Source: Acidobacteriota bacterium (lineage in GTDB: Bacteria > Acidobacteriota > Vicinamibacteria > Marinacidobacterales > SMYC01). Taken from it: 38,462 bases of DNA. Under the pieces are notes generated by a model that had not been told where the DNA came from, made no database searches, and saw only the letters and a list, made by a program, of their open reading frames with translations. The position numbers were made by a program, and so were the translations under genes. Positions 16,331-22,998 of this stretch are shown in pieces. The stretch lies in NCBI GenBank assembly GCA_004356105.1, contig SMYC01000277.1, positions 1 through 38,462 of the forward strand. Reading direction: 5' to 3'. Every line of letters starts with the position of its first letter. Within the stretch, counting starts at the first letter, position 1.

Positions 16331-17709
16331 TGCTAACAACCGCCTTTCTGTCACTAGCCCTTCTCGTCCCGCCGCAGGCGCAGAGGTTGAGCCTCGAGGA
16401 CATCAGCGATTCCTTCGCAGATCTCGCAACCCGTATCAATCCCGCTGTGGTACAAATCCTGGCGAGCGGTTACAACGCCGGACGCGGTCTCGTTTCTTCG
16501 CAGGAGCTCGTCTCTCAACAACGGAGCCGCGGATCAGGCGTGATTCTCAGCCCGGACGGCTACATCGTGACCAACGCCCACGTCATAGCAGGCGCCCGCC
16601 GGATCCGAGTCTTGATTCCTGAAACGCCTAGCGCTGGCGGCTCTGTTCTTGGGGGACGCGGGCGACTCGTCGGCGCGCAGATCGTGGGCGTAGATCTAGA
16701 GACGGACATCGCCGTTCTCAAGACGAACGAGCGCGACTTGCCGTTTCTCGAGCTCGGTGATTCAGATCTGCTTCGTCCCGGCCAGATCGTGCTCGCGTTC
16801 GGGAGTCCCCTAGGCCTCGAGAACTCCGTCACGATGGGCGTCGTGAGCGCTATCGCGAGGCAGTTCGAGCCCGAGGACCCGATGATTTACATCCAAACGG
16901 ACGCGTCAATCAATCCGGGTAATAGCGGTGGTCCCCTCGTCGATGCTGCCGGCAACGTCGTGGGCATCAATACGCTCATCTTGTCGCAGTCTGGCGGGAA
17001 CGAGGGTCTGGGTTTTGCGGCGCCGGCCAACATCGTGAAGAACGTTTTCGAGCAAATCCGCACCACGGGACGCGTGCATCGCGGAGAGATTGGTATCGCG
17101 GCTCAAACGATCACACCACTGATGGCGCGCGGACTCGGCCTTCAGAAGGAATGGGGCGTCATCCTAGCCGACGTCGCAGAAACGGGGCCCGCAGCCGAAG
17201 CGGGCCTTCAGATGGGCGATATCGTGCTGAGCCTCGATAGCAAAGTGATGGAGAACGGCCGCCAGCTCGCCGTCAACATCTATCAGAGGCGCGTCGGCGA
17301 TCGCGTCACCGTTGAGATACTCCGCGGCACCGAAAAACACGTCTATTCCGTGGCGGTCGTCGAGCGACGCGAGAACCCGAACCGTTTCGCAAGCATGGTC
17401 CACCCGGACAACAACCTCATCCCCGAGCTCGGCATTCTCGGCATCGAGCTTACCCAGGAGCTCGTCAAAATGTTCGTGGGGCTGAAGAGAAATACCGGTA
17501 TCATCGTCGCGGCTCGCGCCCTCGATGCGGTCTCGTGGCAAGGCCAAGGCCTCCTACCGGGCGACGTCATCTACGCTGTCAATCGCACACCGGTGACGAG
17601 TCTCCTCGAGCTGAAAGATACGATCGCAACCTATGGCCCAGGCGACCCACTGGTTCTCCTGGCCGAGCGTAACGGCGAGCTGGTATTTGTGGTTCTAGAA
17701 ATGGATTAG
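16327..17709 (+). CDS. HtrA/DegQ-like periplasmic serine protease with two PDZ domains
   Basis: The start ATG at 16327 overlaps the phosphatase TGA as ATGA, so translation is coupled; a second ATG at 16330 is possible. The 460-residue product begins with a short signal sequence (MMLTTAFLSLALLVPPQAQ). The S1C protease domain has the complete triad: His85 in YIVTNAHV, Asp127 in LETDIAVL and Ser200 in NPGNSGGP. PDZ1 (about 255-345) carries GVILADVAETGPAAEAGLQMGDIVL. PDZ2 (about 370-455) is more divergent, with LLPGDVIYAVNRTPV. The protein should act in periplasmic quality control or as a regulated signalling protease. Its place as last gene of a phosphorelay operon hints at control of, or by, the REC/PP2C pair, which is inference. 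Confidence 0.93.
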   Translation: MMLTTAFLSLALLVPPQAQRLSLEDISDSFADLATRINPAVVQILASGYNAGRGLVSSQELVSQQRSRGSGVILSPDGYIVTNAHVIAGARRIRVLIPETPSAGGSVLGGRGRLVGAQIVGVDLETDIAVLKTNERDLPFLELGDSDLLRPGQIVLAFGSPLGLENSVTMGVVSAIARQFEPEDPMIYIQTDASINPGNSGGPLVDAAGNVVGINTLILSQSGGNEGLGFAAPANIVKNVFEQIRTTGRVHRGEIGIAAQTITPLMARGLGLQKEWGVILADVAETGPAAEAGLQMGDIVLSLDSKVMENGRQLAVNIYQRRVGDRVTVEILRGTEKHVYSVAVVERRENPNRFASMVHPDNNLIPELGILGIELTQELVKMFVGLKRNTGIIVAARALDAVSWQGQGLLPGDVIYAVNRTPVTSLLELKDTIATYGPGDPLVLLAERNGELVFVVLEMD

Positions 17710-17724
17710 CCAGCGATCAACTTT

Positions 17725-17795
17725 CAGCATTCAGGAACTCTCCGGACTGTGGCATCGAGCTCTGCCATTTCGGTCCCGAGCGTTCCTGAATGCTG
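17725..17795. terminator. Long imperfect inverted repeat between convergent htrA-like and glnA genes
   Basis: CAGCATTCAGGAAC (17725-17738) is repeated in exact inverted form as GTTCCTGAATGCTG (17782-17795). The intervening sequence continues the pairing: CTC with GAG, GAC with GTC, TGGCA with TGCCA, around the apical loop tcgagctc. The whole 71 nt can fold into one long hairpin. It sits between two convergent genes, so a bidirectional terminator or a REP-type element is likely. No long T-run follows on either side. The element type is uncertain; the symmetry is directly visible. Confidence 0.7.
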
Positions 17796-17811
17796 GATGC
17801 TGGATGCTCCA

Positions 17812-19200
17812 TTAGTATACGGAAAGATACCTATCCAGCTCCCACTGGTGGACTTGCGCGATGTAATCGTGCCATTCGGCGCGTTTCGCTTCGATGAAAT
17901 GGGACAGGATGTGCGGCGTGAGCGCGGACTGCACCACCTTGTCCTTCTCGAGCGCGTCGATGGCTTCACGGAGATCGCCAGGGAGCGCGGCGATCTTGAG
18001 ACGGCTCTTCTCGCGTTGGCTCATCGTGTAGATGTTCTTTTCGACGGGAGGCCCCGGGTCGATGCGTTCTTTGATCCCGGTGAGACCTGCCTTCAACATC
18101 ACCGCTAGCGCGAGGTAAGCGTTCGCCGATGGATCCGGCATCCGAACTTCGCATCGCGTGCTCTTTCCGCGCTTATCGGGGACACGTACGAGCGGGCTTC
18201 GGTTCTTCATCGACCAGGCGACGTTGGTCGGCGCTTCATAGCCGGGGACGAGCCGCTTGTAGGAGTTGACGAGCGGGTTCGTGATGGCGCAGAAACCCCG
18301 CGCATGACGCAGGATGCCGCCGATATAGTGAAGGGCTATCTCTGAAAGCTGATATTCGGCATCGGGATCGAAGAACGCGTTCTCGTCGCCCTCGAACAGC
18401 GACTGATGCGTGTGCATCCCAGAGCCGTTGATGCCGAAAACAGGTTTGGGCATGAAGGTCGCGTGGAGTCCGTGCTGCATCGCCACGTGGCGGACGATGA
18501 AGCGGAACGTCGCGATGTTGTCCGCCGTCGTGAGCGCGTCCTCGTAGCGGAAGTCGATCTCGTGCTGCCCCGGCGCGACTTCGTGATGCGCCGCTTCGAC
18601 CTCGAATCCCATCGCTTCGAGCGCGTTGACGATGTCGCGGCGTGCCACCTCACCTTCATCCACCGGCGTGAGGTCGAAATAGCCGCCTCGGTCCGTTGAG
18701 TCCGTCGTTGGGCGGCCATCGGCACCACGTTGAAACAAGAAGAACTCGGCCTCGGGGCCGGCCATCAAGGTGTAGCCCAGCTCTTTGGCCTCGGCTGTTA
18801 CGCGCTTGAGCGCGAGGCGCGGGCATCCCGCAAACCCTTTTCCGTCAGGATGGTAGATGTCGCAGATGATCCGGGCGACCTTGTCGGGATCGCTGCCGTG
18901 TCCATTGGACTGCGTGAACGGCATCACGCGGAAAGTATTCAAATCGGGCGCGAGGACCATGTCGGATTCCTCGATACGCACGAACCCGTCGATGGACGAT
19001 CCGTCGAACATAATTTGCCCATCCAACGCCTTTTCGAACTGGTTGGTTGGCACCTCGACGTTCTTGTTCACGCCCACGATATCCGTGAACTGGAGTCGAA
19101 GGAATCGGATGCCGTGTTCCTTCGTGGTGCTCAGGATTTCGGATCTTGTCCACGTCTTTTTCGTTTCATAACCGGGGCTTGCATCAAGGGTCGTCGCCAT
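17812..19200 (-). CDS. glnA: Glutamine synthetase type I (GSI-alpha-like)
   Basis: I start the gene at the ATG at 19200 (462 residues, MATTLDASPGYETKKTW) because AGGAGAGGAC lies directly upstream; the longer frame to 19263 includes the promoter. The enzyme condenses glutamate and ammonia to glutamine with ATP. Conserved elements in order are FTDIVGVNKNVEVP, MFDGSSIDGFVRIEESDM, AGPEAEFFLF (metal Glu), APGQHEIDFRY, GINGSGMHTHQSL, the NSYKRLVPGYEAP loop and GKSTRCEVRMPDPSANAYL. The C-terminus ends LDRYLSVY. I see no adenylylation-site Tyr motif (NLYDLPPEE type), and the EKNIYTMSQREKSR region matches alpha-type enzymes controlled by feedback or a repressor rather than by GlnE. Two candidate promoters lie upstream; a hairpin lies just past the stop. 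Confidence 0.96.
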   Translation of the reverse strand: MATTLDASPGYETKKTWTRSEILSTTKEHGIRFLRLQFTDIVGVNKNVEVPTNQFEKALDGQIMFDGSSIDGFVRIEESDMVLAPDLNTFRVMPFTQSNGHGSDPDKVARIICDIYHPDGKGFAGCPRLALKRVTAEAKELGYTLMAGPEAEFFLFQRGADGRPTTDSTDRGGYFDLTPVDEGEVARRDIVNALEAMGFEVEAAHHEVAPGQHEIDFRYEDALTTADNIATFRFIVRHVAMQHGLHATFMPKPVFGINGSGMHTHQSLFEGDENAFFDPDAEYQLSEIALHYIGGILRHARGFCAITNPLVNSYKRLVPGYEAPTNVAWSMKNRSPLVRVPDKRGKSTRCEVRMPDPSANAYLALAVMLKAGLTGIKERIDPGPPVEKNIYTMSQREKSRLKIAALPGDLREAIDALEKDKVVQSALTPHILSHFIEAKRAEWHDYIAQVHQWELDRYLSVY

Positions 19201-19225
19201 GTCCTCTCCTTTTCCAATACCACCA

Positions 19226-19254
19226 AGGATAAAGAAAAATAATATAAGTGTCAA
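19226..19254 (-). promoter_or_regulatory. Candidate proximal glnA promoter
   Basis: On the minus strand TTGACA (19254-19249) is followed after 17 nt of AT-rich spacer by TATCCT (19231-19226). The start codon lies 26 nt downstream of the -10, leaving a short leader that contains the AGGAG ribosome-binding site. Confidence 0.55.
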
Positions 19255-19310
19255 CCGAATCATGCATTATAAGCTAATTTAAACTCGCAGTTAGTCGACA
19301 TATGCTTGTA

Positions 19311-19340
19311 TGTATACAGTTGTTGACTTAATTTAGCCAA
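19311..19340 (-). promoter_or_regulatory. Candidate distal glnA promoter
   Basis: On the minus strand TTGGCT (19340-19335) and TATACA (19316-19311) are separated by 18 nt, about 110 nt upstream of the glnA start. The 219-nt gap between glnA and the EAL gene is strongly AT-rich, consistent with a control region. A second promoter would fit nitrogen regulation, but no operator is recognised. Confidence 0.35.
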
Positions 19341-19419
19341 CTACGCGTAATAAGCACAACAGGCGAACATAATACGAAAGTATGGTTTCAATCCTCGGAA
19401 TCTTACGGATCGGAAGGAT

Positions 19420-20733
19420 TTACAGCCGGAAGCTGGGGGTGGTCTGGAAAGCCTGGGACGGCTTGGCGAGCAAGTTGCCTTGGATGAAGTTCACGCCGAG
19501 CTTGCGCACGACCTCGAGCTCTTCGGGTTGCTCGATGCCTTCGGCAATGAGCTTGGCGTCGATTTTATCCGCGAGTGTTTTGAAAGTTTGGACGAGCTGC
19601 TGTTTCACGAAGCTCGTGTGGATGTCGCGCACGAGTCCCATGTCGAGCTTCACGTAGTTGGGCCGCAAATGGACGATCTTATCGAGCCCCGAATAGCCCG
19701 CACCCATATCGTCGATGGCGACGAGACATCGGAGATCCATAAAGTCTTTCATCGCGTTGACGAAGAGCGGGAAATTGTCGATCGCGTCGGACTCGGTAAC
19801 CTCGAGCACGATTTGCTCGGGCGCGAGGGAGATCCCGTCGAAGAGATCGATGAGGTCCTTTCCCTGGAAGCGCGGGTCTCGGATTGAAAAAGGCAGCGTG
19901 TTGATAAACAGCTTGTAGTCCTTCGAGAGCTTCGCGCGACCGCCTGCGCTCTCTAGGGCCTTGCGCCGGCACAAATGATCTAGCTCGAAAAGAAGGTCAG
20001 CCTTTCGGGCAACATCGAAAAGAGCCGCAGGGCTGCGAAACTCCGTATTGGCCGGCCCGCGGCAAAGCGCCTCGAATCCATGGGGTATCTTTTTGTCCAA
20101 GTCCCAGATCGGTTGGAAGACGGTCGTGATATTCCGCTCGAGAATGATGCGCTGTAGCTCCTGCTTGTTGCGGAGATGCCGACGCTGAACGTTGAGCCGC
20201 GCCGCTTGGTGAGCCTCGTCGATCGCTCGCTTCACCAGGCGCTCGCCGCGGATCAAAGGGTTCTGCAGCACGAGCGACGTGCCGACATAGACTTCGGGCC
20301 GCTTGCGAAGGATAGCGAACACGGTCTGGCGGATCCGGCGCGAGAGCTCGGCATCCACCCGTTCCCCGATTTTCTCGATGTCCTCGGCGAGAAGATGCTC
20401 GTTTTCTTTGCGCGGCCCCAAGAAGATCAGAAAGATATCGCCGGCTTTTTCGTTCAACGTAACGAGGTCGTTCGAGCGCAGTTGGTCACCCTTGAACTCG
20501 GCCACGACCTTACGGACCATGTCCATGAGGTCTTCGTACTTGCTGCTCCCATAGGCGCGCTCGACTTCGTTGATTTCGGAGACGTCGACCAAGAGCAGCG
20601 CCAGGAAGCCATCCGTCAAGAGTCTCTTCTTGAGCTCGTCGTGGTGATCCCGAAAGGTGTCCCGCTGCAACAAGATATCCGGAGGAACGGCTAAAGCCAG
20701 AGCGCGGCGTTCGGCTATTTGTGTTTCTTTCAA
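19420..20733 (-). CDS. EAL-domain c-di-GMP phosphodiesterase with degenerate GGDEF domain
   Basis: The frame is open to 20889, but a promoter-like element lies within that extension, so I favour the TTG at 20733 (437 residues); the start is uncertain. The N-terminal half is GGDEF-like, but the signature reads AGDIF (in EKAGDIFLIFL), so cyclase activity is unlikely. The C-terminal EAL domain (about the last 245 residues) keeps the catalytic elements: FEALCRG, FINTLP (metal Asn), EVTESD (Glu), IDDMGAGYSG (Asp-Asp), YVKLDMGL (Lys) and AEGIEQPEE (Glu). It probably hydrolyses cyclic di-GMP, with the GGDEF part acting as a regulatory or GTP-sensing domain. No membrane segment or other sensor is seen. 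It lies between glnA and plsC on the same strand. Confidence 0.88.
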   Translation of the reverse strand: MKETQIAERRALALAVPPDILLQRDTFRDHHDELKKRLLTDGFLALLLVDVSEINEVERAYGSSKYEDLMDMVRKVVAEFKGDQLRSNDLVTLNEKAGDIFLIFLGPRKENEHLLAEDIEKIGERVDAELSRRIRQTVFAILRKRPEVYVGTSLVLQNPLIRGERLVKRAIDEAHQAARLNVQRRHLRNKQELQRIILERNITTVFQPIWDLDKKIPHGFEALCRGPANTEFRSPAALFDVARKADLLFELDHLCRRKALESAGGRAKLSKDYKLFINTLPFSIRDPRFQGKDLIDLFDGISLAPEQIVLEVTESDAIDNFPLFVNAMKDFMDLRCLVAIDDMGAGYSGLDKIVHLRPNYVKLDMGLVRDIHTSFVKQQLVQTFKTLADKIDAKLIAEGIEQPEELEVVRKLGVNFIQGNLLAKPSQAFQTTPSFRL

Positions 20734-20780
20734 GATCGTTTCAACTCGTCGTGATTTAGCAACAGATACAAGGCCAATTA

Positions 20781-20810
20781 ATGTTAACAGCCCCCAGTGT
20801 ATCCTGTCAA
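20781..20810 (-). promoter_or_regulatory. Candidate promoter of the EAL gene
   Basis: On the minus strand TTGACA (20810-20805) is followed after 17 nt by TTAACA (20787-20782). It lies inside the longest possible reading frame of the EAL protein, which argues for the downstream TTG start at 20733. Confidence 0.4.
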
Positions 20811-20941
20811 CGCACACACGGGCTATGACATTGACATAGAAAGGCTTAGCCTCAATTGGGTCATAATCACAGATTCTTTCTGCAGGCACGAGCTAAGACA
20901 AAGGCTCTCCGGTTGACAATTTTCGGGCTATCTGCCTGTTG

Positions 20942-21661
20942 TCAGCCGAGCTTCGGAGCTTTCTCCGCGAGCACCTCTTCCATGCACGCGCGAACGCGCT
21001 CCATCAAACGCGCGCGATCGCGAGCGCCGAGCCCCTCGGTCCCGATCGGCTCATGGAAGAAGATCTCGATCGTCCCCGACCGGATCCGGTTGCTTCCCGG
21101 AGGCATGAGCTCGAAAGCACCCACCACGGTAATCGGGAGTATCGAGACGCCCGACTCCGTCGCCATATGAAAGCCTCCTTTCTTGAAGGGTAGAAGCTTC
21201 CCAGTGCGACTGCGCGTCCCTTCCGGCGCGATGAGAAACGAAGCGCCTGCGGCCGCAAGACCCGCCGCGTGGCGCACGCTCGCGATAGCGCGCTCCCGAT
21301 TGCTGCGGTCCACGGGCACGAAGCCTCCGAGACGCATCGCCGTCGCGAGCACAGGGAGCTTGAACAACTCCATCTTCCCGAGTGCCCGTACTTCTCCCGG
21401 AAGGTGCAGCCAGACCGCCGGCGCATCAAGATTGGAATTGTGGTTCATCATGTATATGAAGTGCGGTGCGTCCCCTAGCCGCTCGCGGCCATGCACCACG
21501 ATGCGGATGCGCGCAAGAAGAAACCCTAAGCGCACGCCTAACCGCCCGAGCCAGTAGAGTGGGCGCGCATTGCCGGTGAGCAAGGTGTACGGGATACCGA
21601 CGAGCCCAGCGAGAAACGTATAGATGGGCAGAACGACCAGAAGCAAAAGACTCGTAAGCAT
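20942..21661 (-). CDS. plsC: 1-acyl-sn-glycerol-3-phosphate acyltransferase family protein (PlsC-like)
   Basis: This 239-residue protein transfers an acyl chain to lysophosphatidate or a related lysolipid at the inner membrane. An N-terminal hydrophobic segment (LTSLLLLVVLPIYTFLAGLVG) anchors it. The four acyltransferase blocks are present: the HX4D motif His74-Asp79 in MNHNSNLD, GKMELFKLP, GGFVPVDRSNRERA, and APEGTRSRTGKLLPFKKGGFHMA, followed by LPITVVGA. Length is normal for the family. The ATG at 21661 comes directly after the T-run of the carD terminator hairpin, and its only Shine-Dalgarno-like sequence, GGAGGGG, is inside the 3' arm of that hairpin. Confidence 0.92.
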   Translation of the reverse strand: MLTSLLLLVVLPIYTFLAGLVGIPYTLLTGNARPLYWLGRLGVRLGFLLARIRIVVHGRERLGDAPHFIYMMNHNSNLDAPAVWLHLPGEVRALGKMELFKLPVLATAMRLGGFVPVDRSNRERAIASVRHAAGLAAAGASFLIAPEGTRSRTGKLLPFKKGGFHMATESGVSILPITVVGAFELMPPGSNRIRSGTIEIFFHEPIGTEGLGARDRARLMERVRACMEEVLAEKAPKLG

Positions 21662-21701
21662 AAAAGGAAAGCCCCTCCAGCCTAAAGGCTGGAGGGGCTT
21701 T
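21662..21701 (-). terminator. Intrinsic terminator of carD; hairpin also covers the plsC ribosome-binding site
   Basis: A perfect 15-bp stem is formed by 21668-21682 and 21687-21701 with a 4-nt loop. On the minus strand it is followed by TTTCCTTTT (counting the last stem Ts) and then immediately by the plsC ATG. The 3' arm contains GGAGGGG ten nt before that ATG. The hairpin can therefore terminate carD transcripts and, on read-through RNA, mask plsC translation. Confidence 0.85.
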
Positions 21702-21727
21702 GATGGTATCAGAACTAGCCGAGGCTT

Positions 21728-22402
21728 CTAGCAGTAGCGATTAATGGAAATAGAAATTGGATCCTTTTGTCCTTTGCCTTGTTTGACTCTTGTCGAGGCG
21801 CGCGCGCGAGGCTTGCGAGCAACGCCCTCACTACGACCGTTTTCGGCCATCGCGGCCATAGTGGTCCTTTTGAGGAGCGTTTTGAGGCTCGTGCGGCCTT
21901 TCTTTTTGGTCTCCATGCCTCGCGAGAGAGCGATGTCGATCTTCTGCTCTACGAGGTCTTGAGGTTCTGCAGCAACTTCCGCAACCTCACTCACGATGAG
22001 AAATCGCGCGCGGTCTAGCATGCGTTTCTCACGGAAAGAGAGGCTTTTCTTCTTGCTCAAGAAGGAAAGGTCTTTGAGTACGCCAGCAACGTCATAAATC
22101 GAGCCGCTGCGCATCTTGTCAGAATTATCCTTGTAGCGTCCCTTCCAGTTCGAGTGGGTCTCGATCTTCCGATTCTCCAGAAGGTCGAAGATCCGCGCGA
22201 CGTCTTTGTTCGAGATCACCCGGCGTACACCAACGCCCTCGACGTTCGCGATGGGAACCTTCACGACGGTGGAGTTCGCTAGGATGCGTAATTTATAAAA
22301 TGTGTGCTCCTCGTTCGAGTCGAGTCGATCCGATTGAATATCCTCGACAACTCCAATGCCATGATTGGGATAAACGACTTTATCCCCGATTTGAAAGGCC
22401 AT
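21728..22402 (-). CDS. carD: CarD/CdnL-family RNA polymerase-binding regulator
   Basis: The 224-residue protein begins MAFQIGDKVVYPNHGIGVVEDI, the Tudor-like RNA-polymerase-interacting domain shared with Mfd/TRCF. A helical DNA-binding part follows, with WKGRYKDNSDKMRSGSIYDVAGVLKDL and SFREKRMLDRARFLIVSEVA. Such proteins bind the RNAP beta subunit and stabilise open complexes, mainly at rRNA and growth genes. The conserved part ends near residue 165. The remaining 60 residues are a basic, disordered extension (RGMETKKKGRTSLKTLLKR, KPRARASTRVKQGKGQ) not present in the common 160-170-residue form. The start has GAGGTG four nt upstream. It is monocistronic or leads into plsC through the terminator described. 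Confidence 0.94.
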   Translation of the reverse strand: MAFQIGDKVVYPNHGIGVVEDIQSDRLDSNEEHTFYKLRILANSTVVKVPIANVEGVGVRRVISNKDVARIFDLLENRKIETHSNWKGRYKDNSDKMRSGSIYDVAGVLKDLSFLSKKKSLSFREKRMLDRARFLIVSEVAEVAAEPQDLVEQKIDIALSRGMETKKKGRTSLKTLLKRTTMAAMAENGRSEGVARKPRARASTRVKQGKGQKDPISISINRYC

Positions 22403-22431
22403 TCACACCTCACTTTCTAATTAAAAGGGCG

Positions 22432-22460
22432 CTATTACGTTAACACGATTTCGCCGACAA
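22432..22460 (-). promoter_or_regulatory. Candidate carD promoter
   Basis: On the minus strand TTGTCG (22460-22455) and TAATAG (22437-22432) are separated by 17 nt, 30 nt upstream of the carD ATG. Confidence 0.45.
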
Positions 22461-22716
22461 AGCTACTAAATAAAGAGCCAACAGGAGTTTAGGTGGCGAT
22501 CGTTTCGATGCCAAACAACGTCAACCAAATGTATGTTAGCCTTGAACGCATTAGTGCCTAACAAGCCGCGATTTCAACTCCGCGAGGCCCTTATTAAAGG
22601 TGGTAGAACGGTGTTGGGGACGCACCGCACCCTAACAATGATTCTGAGCCATTCTCCCAAAATTACGCCAAAGCGTTACATATTAAGGATTTATGACATA
22701 CGGAACCGACAGGCCT

Positions 22717-22744
22717 TTGGCAACGCCCTCCCCTCTGTTACACT
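22717..22744 (+). promoter_or_regulatory. Candidate tRNA-Leu promoter with extended -10
   Basis: TTGGCA (22717-22722), a 16-nt spacer and TACACT (22739-22744) preceded by TGT, an extended -10 TGN. The predicted start point would leave a leader of about 45 nt before the mature tRNA. Confidence 0.5.
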
Positions 22745-22796
22745 GGGTTTTTGTTTCGGCAACGAGCCTGCCCGCAGAGGCGCGTGCCTAACGCTT

Positions 22797-22884
22797 GCCG
22801 GAGTGGCGGAATTGGTAGACGCACGGGATTCAAAATCCCGCGGTCCTTGCGGCTGTGAGGGTTCGATTCCCTCCTCCGGCACCA
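22797..22884 (+). tRNA. tRNA-Leu, anticodon CAA
   Basis: The 88-nt gene folds into a class II tRNA. The acceptor stem GCCGGAG (22797-22803) pairs with CTCCGGC (22874-22880), followed by discriminator A and an encoded CCA (22882-22884). The D-loop has the GG of GAATTGGTAGAC. The anticodon stem-loop GGGATTCAAAATCCC gives anticodon CAA, which reads UUG. A long variable arm follows, then the T-arm with GTTCGATTC. All tertiary-structure landmarks of tRNA-Leu are present. The flanks were checked by eye for a tRNA-bordered island and none was obvious. Confidence 0.96.
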
Positions 22885-22998
22885 GCAACGCAAATGTCGC
22901 GACAAGAAGCTCATCACGTCGTCTGGACACGGAACTTCTACGGACGCGCACCGTAATTTCTTTTTAGGGGGATGTCTGCGGACATGTGTCCCAATTAG

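Larger units (their letters stand above)
22403..22796. other. 394-nt divergent control region between carD and tRNA-Leu
   Basis: The region is AT-rich near carD. It holds the carD promoter candidate on the minus strand and the tRNA promoter candidate on the plus strand, listed separately. The middle (about 22461-22716) contains no credible ORF, no strong hairpin and no recognisable RNA. Confidence 0.6.

Noticed and set aside
20734..20889. N-terminal extension of the EAL protein to 20889
   Set aside because: The stretch contains a TTGACA-17-TTAACA promoter-like element, and its translation resembles no domain. The upstream start cannot be excluded.
22797..22884. tRNA gene as an integration site for a genomic island
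   Set aside because: No integrase lies nearby and no partial repeat of the tRNA 3' end was seen downstream.
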